In this document: one piece after another, positions 33,095 through 41,751 of the stretch
Layout of the letters: every line of letters begins with the position of its first letter
Position numbering within the stretch: the stretch's first letter is position 1
Assembly (NCBI RefSeq): GCF_023716465.1
Contig: NZ_CP092415.1
Coordinates: 3,387,501 to 3,451,500, forward strand
Direction: 5' to 3'
Length of the DNA stretch: 64,000 nt
Source: Flagellimonas marinaquae
GTDB taxonomy: Bacteria > Bacteroidota > Bacteroidia > Flavobacteriales > Flavobacteriaceae
The notes under the pieces: generated by a model
What the model saw: the letters and a program-made list of their open reading frames with translations, nothing else
The model's database searches: none
What the model was told of the DNA's origin: nothing
Program-made: the position numbers and the translations under genes

Positions 33095-34198
33095 ATGATT
33101 CACTATTCAAAGTTTAAAGAAAGCTCTATTCAAGGCAGGTACATAAACATGGACTCTATCCAAAAATGCTTTTCCAAACTTTCGGAGCCTCTTATTGAAA
33201 TCGGCAAATCGGTCAACCAAGTTCAAATTCATGCTTTTCAATTGGGGAATGGACCTATCAAGGTACTCTTGTGGTCTCAAATGCATGGTAACGAATCCAC
33301 GACCACTAAAGCGTTATGGGATTTGGTGAATTTTTTACGGTCTAACGACCCCTTGGCCTATACTATATTAAAGGAATGCAGTTTAATGGTCGTACCCATG
33401 TTAAATCCAGATGGGGCAAATGTTTATACTCGAGAAAATAGTAATGGTGTGGATTTGAATAGGGACGCCAAGATGCAATCGCAGCCTGAAAGCGTTACGC
33501 TTCGTAGATTGTTCAATTCTTTTCAACCAGATTTCTGTTTTAATTTACACGATCAACGCACACTGTTCAGTGCCGGGAACACCAACAAACCTGCAACAGT
33601 GTCGTTTTTATCTCCTGCCAGTAATAAAGAACGTGAGATCACCCCAACACGAGAAACGACAATGAAATTAATAGCTGGGATGAATGTTATGCTGCAAGAA
33701 CATATTCCCGGTCAAGTTGGGCGGTACGATGATGGTTTTAACGATAACTGCGTAGGGGATACGTTCCAAATGCTCGGTGTACCAACTGTATTGTTCGAGT
33801 CTGGACACTATCCGGGGGATTATGATCGTGAGATTACCCGGAAATACATATTTCTTTCCTTACTGGAAGCTTTCAAAATTATTGCCGAGTATCAGGTAGA
33901 TGAGTTTTCTGTTGGAGATTATTTTTCTATTCCCGGAAACCGTAAATTATTTTTTGACATCATCATAGAAAATGCCGGAATAGTCAATCCCAGAATTTCT
34001 AACACTCACAAAGTTGGTGTCCGATACAAAGAAGTTTTGGTCGACGGCACTGTAGTTTTTGAGCCCCAAATAACGGAAGTAGGCACGCTAAATGGATTTT
34101 ACGGACATAAAACCATTGAATGTGTTGATACCAAGGGATTTGGATTTACATACGCCGATACACCCTTACTGGATTTACTTAAAAACACCAAGGAATAA
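33095..34198 (+). CDS. M14 family zinc carboxypeptidase-like protein
   Basis: A 367-residue protein of the M14 (carboxypeptidase A/succinylglutamate desuccinylase-like) family. Zinc ligands: MHGNE (His64, Glu67) and NLHDQ (His152). VPMLNPDGANVYTRENSNGVDLNRDA is the substrate-binding region, and FESGHY (Glu235) is the likely catalytic glutamate. No signal peptide, so it acts in the cytoplasm on peptide or amidated substrates. The C-terminal third is a small beta domain. The divergent XRE gene and overlapping operator suggest tight control. Confidence 0.88.
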   Translation: MIHYSKFKESSIQGRYINMDSIQKCFSKLSEPLIEIGKSVNQVQIHAFQLGNGPIKVLLWSQMHGNESTTTKALWDLVNFLRSNDPLAYTILKECSLMVVPMLNPDGANVYTRENSNGVDLNRDAKMQSQPESVTLRRLFNSFQPDFCFNLHDQRTLFSAGNTNKPATVSFLSPASNKEREITPTRETTMKLIAGMNVMLQEHIPGQVGRYDDGFNDNCVGDTFQMLGVPTVLFESGHYPGDYDREITRKYIFLSLLEAFKIIAEYQVDEFSVGDYFSIPGNRKLFFDIIIENAGIVNPRISNTHKVGVRYKEVLVDGTVVFEPQITEVGTLNGFYGHKTIECVDTKGFGFTYADTPLLDLLKNTKE

Positions 34199-34272
34199 CC
34201 GTTAATACGAACCTGTTCTTGCATTTTATTTAAAAAAAAACCATTTTTATTACGTAAATTTCCTTTTTTAAC

Positions 34273-34280
34273 TAATTTTG
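34273..34280 (+). promoter_or_regulatory. -7 promoter box of the Lrp-type regulator
   Basis: TAATTTTG ends 16 bases before the ATG at 34297, giving a leader of about 10 nt. Confidence 0.5.
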
Positions 34281-34296
34281 CTGCAAAATCAATGTA

Positions 34297-34776
34297 ATGA
34301 ATAAAGTCAAATTAGACGAAATAGACCACCAGATATTGGACATGTTAATCGACAATACCCGTACACCGTTCACGGATATTGCCAAAAAATTGCTGATTTC
34401 TGCGGGTACGGTACATGTACGCGTTAAAAAAATGGAAGAGTCCGGAATCATCAAAGGATCTTCTTTAACCTTGGATTATGTGAAGTTGGGCTATTCCTTT
34501 ATCGCATATGTGGGTATATTTTTGGAAAAAACCCATCAAACCAAATTCGTGCTCGAACGTCTAAGTCAAATACCTTACGTGACCGTGGCCCATATTACCA
34601 CCGGGAAATTCAATATTTTCTGTAAAATTAGGGCCAGGGATACAACGCACGCAAAAAACATCATTTTTAAAATAGATGATATTGATGGTATTAGTAGAAC
34701 GGAAACTATGATTTCTCTTGAAGAAAGCATCAACGATAAAAGACGTCTGATGCACACCATCTTCAACGAGCTGTAA
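34297..34776 (+). CDS. Lrp/AsnC family transcriptional regulator
   Basis: A 159-residue regulator. The N-terminal winged helix is typical (LDEIDHQILDMLIDNTRTPFTDIAKKLLISAGTVHVRVKKMEESGIIKG). The C-terminal RAM ligand domain (FIAYVGIFLEKTHQ, then VAHITTGKFNIFCKIRARD) probably binds an amino acid. Members sense amino acids such as leucine or asparagine; the effector here is unknown. It is 14 bases upstream of the DinB gene. Confidence 0.92.
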   Translation: MNKVKLDEIDHQILDMLIDNTRTPFTDIAKKLLISAGTVHVRVKKMEESGIIKGSSLTLDYVKLGYSFIAYVGIFLEKTHQTKFVLERLSQIPYVTVAHITTGKFNIFCKIRARDTTHAKNIIFKIDDIDGISRTETMISLEESINDKRRLMHTIFNEL

Positions 34777-34790
34777 TCCATACCTCTTAT

Positions 34791-35309
34791 ATGTTGCTTT
34801 CGGAACTGCCTTCTTCTGAATACAATCCATTTTACCGAACCTATATTATGGCTTTGGGAAACGTGGATCTCTTGGAGGAGCTAAAAATGGGCAGAACCGC
34901 TTTTTTGTCTCTTTTTGATGAAATTACAGACAAAAAAATGAGTTTTGCCTATGCCGAGGGCAAATGGACGTTGGCAGAGTCGATTGTCCATATGATCGAT
35001 ACGGAAAGAATCTTTCAATATAGGGCACTATGTTTTGCCAGAAAAGACAAAACACCGTTGCCCGGGTTCGATCAAGATGATTATGTCCCAAACTCCAATG
35101 CCCATCTGAGGACGAAGCAAAGTCTGATTGAAGAATATGAGGCTGTAAGAGCTGCAACCATCACCCTGTTTTCCTCTTTTGATGATGTGGCGATGAACCA
35201 AATAGGTATTGCCAGCGATTCCAAAATGAGTGTAAGGGCATTAGGGTTTATCATTAGTGGCCACCAGGCCCATCACCTAAAAATTATCCAAGAAAGGTAC
35301 TTGGTGTAG
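34791..35309 (+). CDS. DinB family metal-binding protein
   Basis: A 172-residue four-helix protein of the DinB/YfiT superfamily. The three metal histidines are in WTLAESIVHMIDTE (first) and GHQAHHLKIIQERY (second and third). GFDQDDYV is a further conserved block. Family members are thiol transferases or metal-dependent hydrolases, often related to bacillithiol; Bacteroidota make bacillithiol-like thiols only in part, so the role is open. It may start later at MALGNVDLLEELKMG. Its stop lies one base from the stop of the convergent gene. Confidence 0.85.
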   Translation: MLLSELPSSEYNPFYRTYIMALGNVDLLEELKMGRTAFLSLFDEITDKKMSFAYAEGKWTLAESIVHMIDTERIFQYRALCFARKDKTPLPGFDQDDYVPNSNAHLRTKQSLIEEYEAVRAATITLFSSFDDVAMNQIGIASDSKMSVRALGFIISGHQAHHLKIIQERYLV

Positions 35310-35310
35310 A

Positions 35311-35637
35311 TCAATAGTCGGTTTCACCATCCAATTCGTCGGAAGCGGATTCCATACCATCCAAACCATCTTCCTCAAATTCAGAAGCAACCAAGTCGTT
35401 GTCCAACTCCTTTTCAATGGCTTCCTCGAAATTGGCTATAAAATTGGAAAGGCTTTTGCTGATTTTTACCATATAAATAGTGTCGTCCGTTTTAACTTCC
35501 ACTGCCTCGATCACTTCCCCATTCGGTTTTTTTATGGTAATTATGTCGTCGTCACCATAACCGTCGGGATAGGAATCGATCAAAGTGCCCGCAACGTGGT
35601 GGTCCAACTTTTTGTAGTCTATCAAAATTCGTTTCAT
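35311..35637 (-). CDS. Acidic conserved hypothetical protein
   Basis: A 108-residue soluble protein with a beta-rich first half (MKRILIDYKKLDHHVAGTLIDSYPDGYGDDDIITIKK in short blocks) and a very acidic C-terminal tail. No membrane segment or cysteine motif. It is conserved in flavobacteria as I recall. It sits between aroB and the DinB gene. Function unknown; it may bind nucleic acid or protein through the acidic tail. Confidence 0.7.
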   Translation of the reverse strand: MKRILIDYKKLDHHVAGTLIDSYPDGYGDDDIITIKKPNGEVIEAVEVKTDDTIYMVKISKSLSNFIANFEEAIEKELDNDLVASEFEEDGLDGMESASDELDGETDY

Positions 35638-35731
35638 AATGGTTAGTTATAAATTCCAATCCTAAACTAGAAATTTTTAAACTTGATAGGTACAGAGAGT
35701 TGCGTAAATTAAAAAAAAGTAGGTGAACGGC

Positions 35732-36787
35732 TTATTCGCTGTAGTATGCAAATGCTTTGTGGAACAATTCCTCGGGCACTTTTATATCGGTCACTGCCTC
35801 GCCAATCGCCTGCAACAGCACAAAATTGACATTTCCGTGAGAGTTTTTCTTGTCATATTTTAGCAATTTTAGGATGGCATCAATATCATCTTCGGTGAAC
35901 TCTACACGGTCAAAATGCTGCAGAAACCCCATTTTTATCTCGTCCAGGTCTAACTTGGAGAGACCTCGAAGTTCGTGAGACAGGTATCCTTCCAAGATCA
36001 TACCAACGGCAATCGCCTCACCATGTAACAAGGTTGTTCTATTTGGGTTGTCCAAACAATACGACTCAATGGCATGCCCCAAGGTGTGACCGTAATTCAA
36101 TATTTTACGGAGTCCCTGTTCTGTAGGGTCCTGCATAACCACTTCATTTTTAATGGCTATGGATTTTTGAATACAGCTAGCTTCGGCAAAATTACCTTCT
36201 AAGGTGAGTTCTTTCCAATATTCCTTGTTTTGAATAAGCCCGTGCTTCAACATCTCGGCATAGCCACTTTTGGTCTGCCTTGAATCTAATGTTTTAAGAA
36301 ATTCAGGAAAAATCAATACCATTTGTGGCTGGTTGATCACCCCGATCTGGTTTTTCAAAGAACCTAGGTCTACCCCCGTTTTACCTCCAATAGAGGCATC
36401 TACCATAGAAAGCAGGGTAGTGGGTATATTAATAAAATCTATCCCTCTTTTAAAGGTAGAAGCAACAAATCCACCCATGTCGGTCAAAACGCCACCTCCC
36501 AAATTGATCAAAAGGCTTTTTCTGTCTCCATCCAACTGCGAAAGCTCCTCCCAAAGTTGTAAACAAGTCCTAATGTGCTTATTTTCTTCACCGGATGCTA
36601 TTTCCAAGATGGCATCCACCGGTCCATCAAAAATATTTTTAAGGACAGGCAAACAATGTTCCTTGGTATTTTCATCTACCAAAAGAAATACTTTTGAATA
36701 TTTTTTTTGGGCAACATGTTGATTGAGAGCAGCTTTTGCCAATTCGTTGATGTGTACCTCGTAGGATTGTGATTTAACCGACTCCAT
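35732..36787 (-). CDS. aroB: 3-dehydroquinate synthase
   Basis: A 351-residue shikimate pathway enzyme converting DAHP to 3-dehydroquinate with NAD and a divalent metal. GGGVLTDMGGFVASTFKRGIDFINIPTTLLSMVDASIGGKTGVD contains the NAD- and substrate-binding motifs, and HGEAIAVGM with GHTLGHAIE holds metal-binding histidines. Full length. Single gene, divergent from proline dehydrogenase. Confidence 0.95.
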   Translation of the reverse strand: MESVKSQSYEVHINELAKAALNQHVAQKKYSKVFLLVDENTKEHCLPVLKNIFDGPVDAILEIASGEENKHIRTCLQLWEELSQLDGDRKSLLINLGGGVLTDMGGFVASTFKRGIDFINIPTTLLSMVDASIGGKTGVDLGSLKNQIGVINQPQMVLIFPEFLKTLDSRQTKSGYAEMLKHGLIQNKEYWKELTLEGNFAEASCIQKSIAIKNEVVMQDPTEQGLRKILNYGHTLGHAIESYCLDNPNRTTLLHGEAIAVGMILEGYLSHELRGLSKLDLDEIKMGFLQHFDRVEFTEDDIDAILKLLKYDKKNSHGNVNFVLLQAIGEAVTDIKVPEELFHKAFAYYSE

Positions 36788-36848
36788 AATTTTATTTACA
36801 CCGCTAAATAAAGACTAATTTTAATTATATGGTTATAGATTCCGTACT

Positions 36849-36856
36849 TATCTTTG
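36849..36856 (+). promoter_or_regulatory. -7 promoter box of proline dehydrogenase
   Basis: TATCTTTG fits TAnnTTTG, 23 bases before the ATG at 36879. No clear -33 TTG was found. Confidence 0.45.
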
Positions 36857-36878
36857 AATCTTTAATGTATTGTAAATA

Positions 36879-38054
36879 ATGCGACCAAATTTTGAGAATA
36901 CTGCAATAGCATTCGAGCTAAAGTCGGACTCCCAGCTGGAGCGAGCTTATTTTCTTTTTAAAATGATTTCCAAAGAACCCCTGGTACGAATCGGTACTGC
37001 GGTCACGAATTTTGCCATAAAGGCGCATCTTCCCGTAGAAGGGTTGATCCGGGCAACGGTATTCGACCATTTTTGTGGCGGGGTAAGCGAAAAAGACTGT
37101 CTGCCGATCATAGATAATATGTACGGTAACGGGGTATATTCCATTTTGGATTATTCCGCCGAGGGCAAGGAGGTGGACAATCAGTTCGATTTTACCATGG
37201 AAAAAACCTTGGAGATCCTAGATTTTGTAAAAGAAAAAGACGCCATGCCCTTTGCCGTGTTCAAACCCACGGGTTTTGGTCGTTTTAAGCTTTTTGAAAA
37301 AGTATCTGCACGGAAGGAACTTACGGAATCTGAGCAAGCAGAGTGGGGGAGAATTGTACAGAGATTTGAGAAAGTATGCCAAAAAGCATACAATTTGGAT
37401 GTTGCGCTGTTGATAGACGCCGAAGAAAGTTGGATGCAAGATGCCGCGGATGACCTGATTTTGGACCTAATGCGCAAATACAACAAAAAGAAGGCCGTTG
37501 TATTCAATACCTTTCAAATGTACCGTTGGGACCGCATGGAGTATATTAAAAAAATATATGGACTGGCCACCTCGGAAGGATTTAAAATTGGGGCCAAGGT
37601 AGTTCGGGGCGCCTACATGGAAAAGGAAAACGATCGTGCCCATGAAAACGGATATGAAAGCCCGATCTGCAAGTCCAAAAAGGACACGGACGAAAATTAT
37701 GATGCTGCCATTGCATTTATGATGGAGCATTTAGAACATTTTATCATCTTCGCAGGTACTCATAACGAGCAGAGTAGCCTTAAACTGGTAGATCTTATGG
37801 AAAAGAATGGAGTTCCATCGAACGATGAACATATTTGGTTTGGGCAGTTGTTTGGCATGAGCGACCATATTACCTATAATTTGGCCGCAGAAGGTTATAA
37901 CTCTGTAAAATACTTGCCCTACGGTCCTGTTCGCGACGTAATGCCCTATCTGATAAGAAGAGCAGAGGAAAACACTTCGGTTGCCGGACAAACATCCCGG
38001 GAGCTTGCCCTGATCACCAAAGAACGGAAGCGGAGGAAGTTGGGGGATCAGTAA
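36879..38054 (+). CDS. Proline dehydrogenase (monofunctional)
   Basis: A 391-residue FAD enzyme that oxidises proline to pyrroline-5-carboxylate. The TIM-barrel core contains VRGAYMEKEN (flavin and substrate region), GTHNEQS and YLPYGPVRDVMPYLIRRAEENTS, all hallmarks of the PutA PRODH domain. The second, P5C dehydrogenase half of bifunctional PutA is absent, so that step must be encoded elsewhere. The enzyme is membrane-associated and passes electrons to quinone. Proline is a common carbon source for marine flavobacteria. Confidence 0.93.
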   Translation: MRPNFENTAIAFELKSDSQLERAYFLFKMISKEPLVRIGTAVTNFAIKAHLPVEGLIRATVFDHFCGGVSEKDCLPIIDNMYGNGVYSILDYSAEGKEVDNQFDFTMEKTLEILDFVKEKDAMPFAVFKPTGFGRFKLFEKVSARKELTESEQAEWGRIVQRFEKVCQKAYNLDVALLIDAEESWMQDAADDLILDLMRKYNKKKAVVFNTFQMYRWDRMEYIKKIYGLATSEGFKIGAKVVRGAYMEKENDRAHENGYESPICKSKKDTDENYDAAIAFMMEHLEHFIIFAGTHNEQSSLKLVDLMEKNGVPSNDEHIWFGQLFGMSDHITYNLAAEGYNSVKYLPYGPVRDVMPYLIRRAEENTSVAGQTSRELALITKERKRRKLGDQ

Positions 38055-38073
38055 CCAAACTGTAACAATTCTC

Positions 38074-38081
38074 TACTTTTG
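38074..38081 (+). promoter_or_regulatory. -7 promoter box of the 210-residue membrane protein
   Basis: TACTTTTG matches TAnnTTTG. It overlaps the TTG codon at 38079, so the real start should be the ATG at 38109. Confidence 0.5.
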
Positions 38082-38108
38082 GACACTTATAGGTCAAATC
38101 CCATTTTT

Positions 38109-38741
38109 ATGGAACTGGACCTACTAAAAAAGAGTTGGAAAAAATTAAACTTTGAAACAGGTGAAGATGCAGTGCCCGATTTTTCTATTATCAGAAAAAA
38201 AGAGTCTGTTTTAGCTTTAAATACCGCCCGAAAGCTATTTGTTTTTTCAATGTTAGAGTTCGCTCTTTGGGGTGTTCTAGGAATAGTACTTCAAGTTTAT
38301 TTTCAAAAAGACATCCCTGAATCTTTCTTGCAGTTTAAGCCATTGATTATTTTGGAAAAAATAAATTACTTGGTATTGGCTGTTTTTATTGCTGCATTTT
38401 TATGGTCTTACAATACAATTAAAACAAATATCGGGGTTAGAGAGATGCTATCCCGAATATTGCAAAGCAAACAACTTGTCACGTACTATGTAAACTATAA
38501 CATCATAGTGTTTGGTATAACGTTTTTAACAAGTTTTGTTTGGGAGCTTTTCAACAATGAACAGCTTGTAGTGTTGTTGCAAAACAAGCATGGGCTGGTG
38601 ATTCCCGGGCTTATAGTTTTTGGTACTGCATTGACCCTTATCCTTACCGTACTGGTTTATAAGGCCTACATGTTTTTTTATGAAAGATTCATTCTAAGCT
38701 TTAATACACTACTGAAAAACCTTAAAGAACTGGAAGAATAA
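38109..38741 (+). CDS. Membrane protein of the MELDLLKKSW type
   Basis: A 210-residue protein starting MELDLLKKSWKKLN, a beginning I recall in flavobacterial proteins encoded after ECF sigma factors. Four hydrophobic segments (about residues 50-70, 85-103, 135-155, 170-190) follow a cytoplasmic N-terminal part. There is no sigma factor gene here. It could be an anti-sigma-like or regulatory membrane protein; this is speculative. The longer frame from TTG 38079 includes a promoter box and is not chosen. Confidence 0.7.
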   Translation: MELDLLKKSWKKLNFETGEDAVPDFSIIRKKESVLALNTARKLFVFSMLEFALWGVLGIVLQVYFQKDIPESFLQFKPLIILEKINYLVLAVFIAAFLWSYNTIKTNIGVREMLSRILQSKQLVTYYVNYNIIVFGITFLTSFVWELFNNEQLVVLLQNKHGLVIPGLIVFGTALTLILTVLVYKAYMFFYERFILSFNTLLKNLKELEE

Positions 38742-38749
38742 TAGAATTT

Positions 38750-39127
38750 TTAGTCAATAGTCGGTTTTACTGCCTGAACTTCAATGTCTTTATCACAATT
38801 TTTTACTTTCAGTTCCAACTCTTCCCCATTGTAATCGTGTGAGATAAAATAGGTTTTGCATGGCTTGGATTTAGTGTCGCTTTTACTAAAATCCACATCG
38901 CCATCCTTAAAGAAAGATTGGATAAGCAGAGTGTCTCTGTACTGCTCGCGTAGGGATTCGGAGAAAGTCAAGGGTTTGGATCGCATGTCCTTGAGCACCC
39001 TGCAATTGGGCAAATAGCAGAAATCGATTCCCCCTTCACCTGATTTTTTCTTCAAAAAGAATACTAAAAATATCAATCCTATGGATAGTCCAACCAAGTA
39101 CCACCCCAATCGTTTCAAAAAACCCAT
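38750..39127 (-). CDS. Membrane-anchored DUF4258 domain protein
   Basis: A 125-residue protein: a single N-terminal hydrophobic helix (residues 6-27, WYLVGLSIGLIFLVFFL), then a soluble domain with three cysteines (FCYLPNCRVLKD, SKPCKTYF, VKNCDKD). I recognise the KxxSGEGGIDFCYLPNCRVLKDMRSKP pattern as the DUF4258 group of flavobacteria. It lies seven bases after the alanine dehydrogenase gene on the same strand, so they are probably cotranscribed. Function unknown. Confidence 0.75.
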   Translation of the reverse strand: MGFLKRLGWYLVGLSIGLIFLVFFLKKKSGEGGIDFCYLPNCRVLKDMRSKPLTFSESLREQYRDTLLIQSFFKDGDVDFSKSDTKSKPCKTYFISHDYNGEELELKVKNCDKDIEVQAVKPTID

Positions 39128-39133
39128 TTACAA

Positions 39134-40333
39134 TTAAAAAATAAGAAAGTTAATATCGTTGTAATTTAACCCAAACCAATCCCCGACCGATTTATTGGTT
39201 AAAATACCGTGGTACATATAAAGTCCGTTGCGCAAACCTTTGTCGAACCTAAGGGAATGTTCCAATCCCCCTTCTTCACCAATTTTTAACAAATACGGCG
39301 TAAATATATTGCTAATGGAAATCGAAGAGGTACGAGGATATCTAGATGGAATATTGGGAACACCGTAATGAATCACGCCATATTTTTCGAAGGTCGGTTT
39401 CCGGTGTGTGGTCACTTCGGAAGTTTCAAAACAACCGCCCATATCAATACTGACATCTATAACTACTGCGCCTTTTTTCATATTTTCCACCATGGAACTG
39501 GATACAACAACGGGCGAACGGTCCTTGCCTCGGGTCGCACCAATGGCAACATCGCAACGTTTTAAGGATTTTATCAGGTTCTTGGGCTGCACGGTAGAGG
39601 TGTACAGGGTCTGGTTCAGGTTGGTCTGTAATTTTCGCAGTTTACTGATGGAATTATCAAAAACTTTTACATTGGCGCCCAAACCCAAGGCCGAACGTGC
39701 TGCGAATTCACCTACGGTTCCAGCGCCTATAATCACAACTTCTACAGGCGGCACACCACTTATGTTACCGAACATTAAACCGTTCCCCTCGCTGGGCATG
39801 GCCATTAACTCCGCAGCTATTAAAATAGAGGAAATCCCAGCTATCTCGCTTAGGGATCGAACTGCAGGATAATTACCATCGTCGTCCCGAATGTATTCAA
39901 ATGCGATGGCCGTCAATCGCTTTTTGGCCATAACCTCAAAATATTCCTTGTTCTGCGTCTTGATCTGCAAGGCAGAAATAATAATGGTCTGCGGATTCAG
40001 GTAATCAATTTCGGTAAGGGTAGGTGGCTCAACTTTTAAGATTATAGGGCAAGAAAACACTTTTTTGGTGTCGCGGGTAATTTCTGCGCCTGCGTTGGTA
40101 TAATCTATATCCAAAAAATTGGCCCCTTCACCAGCCCCGGATTCAATTAAGACCCTATGCCCATGTGCCGTGATGGCATTAACGGCATCTGGTGTAAGGC
40201 ACACCCGCTTTTCTTGATATTGATTTTCTTTTGGGATACCTATAAAAAGCTCACCTTTTTGTTTATCGATCTCTAAAGTTTCTTCTTGTGGAAGTAACTG
40301 TTGTTTGCTAAATGGAGAGGAAGCTTGGCTCAT
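39134..40333 (-). CDS. ald: Alanine dehydrogenase
   Basis: A 399-residue NAD-dependent L-alanine dehydrogenase. IGIPKENQYQEKRVCLTPDAV is the N-terminal signature, VVIIGAGTVGEFAARSALGLGANVKVFD the Rossmann motif and VVIDVSIDMGGCFETS the substrate side. The N-terminal 25 residues (MSQASSPFSKQQLLPQEET) are a flexible extension. It interconverts alanine and pyruvate plus ammonia, linking nitrogen to central metabolism. It lies downstream of a membrane protein gene and upstream of the DUF4258 gene, in the same orientation. Confidence 0.93.
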   Translation of the reverse strand: MSQASSPFSKQQLLPQEETLEIDKQKGELFIGIPKENQYQEKRVCLTPDAVNAITAHGHRVLIESGAGEGANFLDIDYTNAGAEITRDTKKVFSCPIILKVEPPTLTEIDYLNPQTIIISALQIKTQNKEYFEVMAKKRLTAIAFEYIRDDDGNYPAVRSLSEIAGISSILIAAELMAMPSEGNGLMFGNISGVPPVEVVIIGAGTVGEFAARSALGLGANVKVFDNSISKLRKLQTNLNQTLYTSTVQPKNLIKSLKRCDVAIGATRGKDRSPVVVSSSMVENMKKGAVVIDVSIDMGGCFETSEVTTHRKPTFEKYGVIHYGVPNIPSRYPRTSSISISNIFTPYLLKIGEEGGLEHSLRFDKGLRNGLYMYHGILTNKSVGDWFGLNYNDINFLIF

Positions 40334-40378
40334 ATAGGGTAAATCTATTCTAAACGCCCCAAGGGCATTTGAGCAAAT

Positions 40379-40924
40379 TTACATTTTTTTTGAAGTAGTC
40401 TTTTGGCGTTGCTCCAATTTCTCGCGTTCCTTGCGCAATTCCTCTTTTTCCTTAAGAATTTGAAGTTCGGTATCCATAGCCTCAAGATCGATGCCATGTA
40501 CGTGTTTATCCACCAACTTGACCCTAATAAAATAAACAACGGGAATCACTACCATGGTTACGGCAATTATGTACAAGATTTCATTTTCATCGATCCGCTC
40601 ACTGTTAGAATAGTTCAAAACTGTAAACAATTGAAAACTATACATAGCAATGGGAATCAGTATAGCATGGTACCACCAATTCTTGGATGTAACGAACCAA
40701 ACAACCAATAAAATCAAGGGAACCAATTTATTCAAATAATAATAAAATGCCAGACTTACATCATCAAATCCGTTGTCACCAAATTCAATGCCAAGAAAAC
40801 TCCAGCTTGTAACACCGACAGGCAAGTACTTATATCCATAAAAAAATATTGGGGAAACAGCGATAAGCAATGCAACTACCCCTTCTATAATAAACTTCTT
40901 TCGTATTCTGGCCTTGTCCTTCAT
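40379..40924 (-). CDS. Multi-span membrane protein with charged C-terminal tail
   Basis: A 181-residue protein with four hydrophobic segments (about residues 13-30, 63-80, 86-105, 117-133) followed by a long charged helix, probably coiled coil (LEAMDTELQILKEKEELRKEREKLEQRQ), in the cytoplasm. No recognisable family. It precedes ald by 45 bases on the same strand. No function can be given. Confidence 0.65.
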   Translation of the reverse strand: MKDKARIRKKFIIEGVVALLIAVSPIFFYGYKYLPVGVTSWSFLGIEFGDNGFDDVSLAFYYYLNKLVPLILLVVWFVTSKNWWYHAILIPIAMYSFQLFTVLNYSNSERIDENEILYIIAVTMVVIPVVYFIRVKLVDKHVHGIDLEAMDTELQILKEKEELRKEREKLEQRQKTTSKKM

Positions 40925-40957
40925 TGTTGTAGATAACTACAAAAACAAAAGATTATT

Positions 40958-40996
40958 GTAAAAAAATAATCCCTTCTCGAAAAAAGGGATTATTAA
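40958..40996 (-). terminator. Terminator of the 44-residue secreted protein gene
   Basis: AATAATCCCTT (40965-40975) pairs perfectly with AAGGGATTATT (40984-40994) around an 8-nt loop, and minus-strand Ts follow. Confidence 0.85.
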
Positions 40997-41016
40997 AACA
41001 ATTAGGATAAAGTCTA

Positions 41017-41151
41017 CTATAATTTTTTTAGCTGACTTTTTTTAATGCTAGTTGTTTGATCTTTGTCAACTTTAACAACATCTGTAGAAACAGCTGTCAT
41101 TGCCAAAAATGCAACAGCTAGCAATCCAAAAAAAACTTTTTTAGTGTTCAT
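41017..41151 (-). CDS. 44-residue exported protein
   Basis: MNTKKVFFGLLAVAFLAMTA begins the product: a basic start and a hydrophobic signal sequence to about residue 22, then a short charged mature part ending SQLKKL. A promoter box (41195-41202) and a good terminator frame it, so it is an independent small gene. I recall similar 40-50 residue proteins in many flavobacteria. The role is unknown; a mature peptide of about 22 residues in the periplasm is inferred. Confidence 0.7.
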   Translation of the reverse strand: MNTKKVFFGLLAVAFLAMTAVSTDVVKVDKDQTTSIKKSQLKKL

Positions 41152-41194
41152 CGTAAAAGAGTTTTTGGTTAATAAATGAATTCATTCTTCTGAA

Positions 41195-41202
41195 CAAATG
41201 TA
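41195..41202 (-). promoter_or_regulatory. -7 promoter box of the 44-residue gene
   Basis: Minus-strand TACATTTG fits TAnnTTTG and would start transcription about 37 nt before the ATG. The rest of the 176-base gap to tsaE shows nothing else. Confidence 0.5.
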
Positions 41203-41327
41203 GGAAAATATTTCAACTTTCCATGCCATTTATCGATAAAATTGGTTTTTAAACGCGAAAAAACAACACTTTGTCGAAAATGACCCGTCCAGAACAATAA
41301 TTTGTTTGAATATAGACCTATTGACTT

Positions 41328-41747
41328 TTAAGAAATATTTAACTCGATTGAACGTGTGTTTTCATCGATAAAATGCAAGAATACCCCCACAGCATCTTCC
41401 GGTAGTAGGGACGATATTTTATCGGGCCATTCTATAAATAGCCAAGCATCCGAGTTCAAGTAATCATCAAACCCCATATCCAACGCCTCCATTTCATCGT
41501 TGAGTCGATAAAAATCGAAATGATAGGCCAGGGGGGTGTTATTTTTATCCGAATATTCGTTAACCAAACCGAATGTAGGGCTGTTGGCCACATCGGCCGC
41601 GCCAAGTTCCTTTACCATGGCCTTCACCAAAGTGGTTTTGCCCACGCCCATTTCGCCATAGAGGCACAGCACTTTGTTCGGGGCTTTTTGCAAAACAGTC
41701 TTGGCAATTTCATGGATCTCCTTCAATTGAAACGTTCTCTTCGACAT
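41328..41747 (-). CDS. tsaE: tRNA threonylcarbamoyladenosine synthesis ATPase
   Basis: A 139-residue P-loop ATPase with Walker A GEMGVGKT (31-38), SPTFGLVNEY and HFDFYRL blocks typical of TsaE. With TsaB and TsaD it makes t6A37 in tRNAs that read ANN codons. It follows porX by four bases, so the two are cotranscribed, an arrangement I recall in many Bacteroidota. Confidence 0.93.
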   Translation of the reverse strand: MSKRTFQLKEIHEIAKTVLQKAPNKVLCLYGEMGVGKTTLVKAMVKELGAADVANSPTFGLVNEYSDKNNTPLAYHFDFYRLNDEMEALDMGFDDYLNSDAWLFIEWPDKISSLLPEDAVGVFLHFIDENTRSIELNIS

Positions 41748-41751
41748 AACT

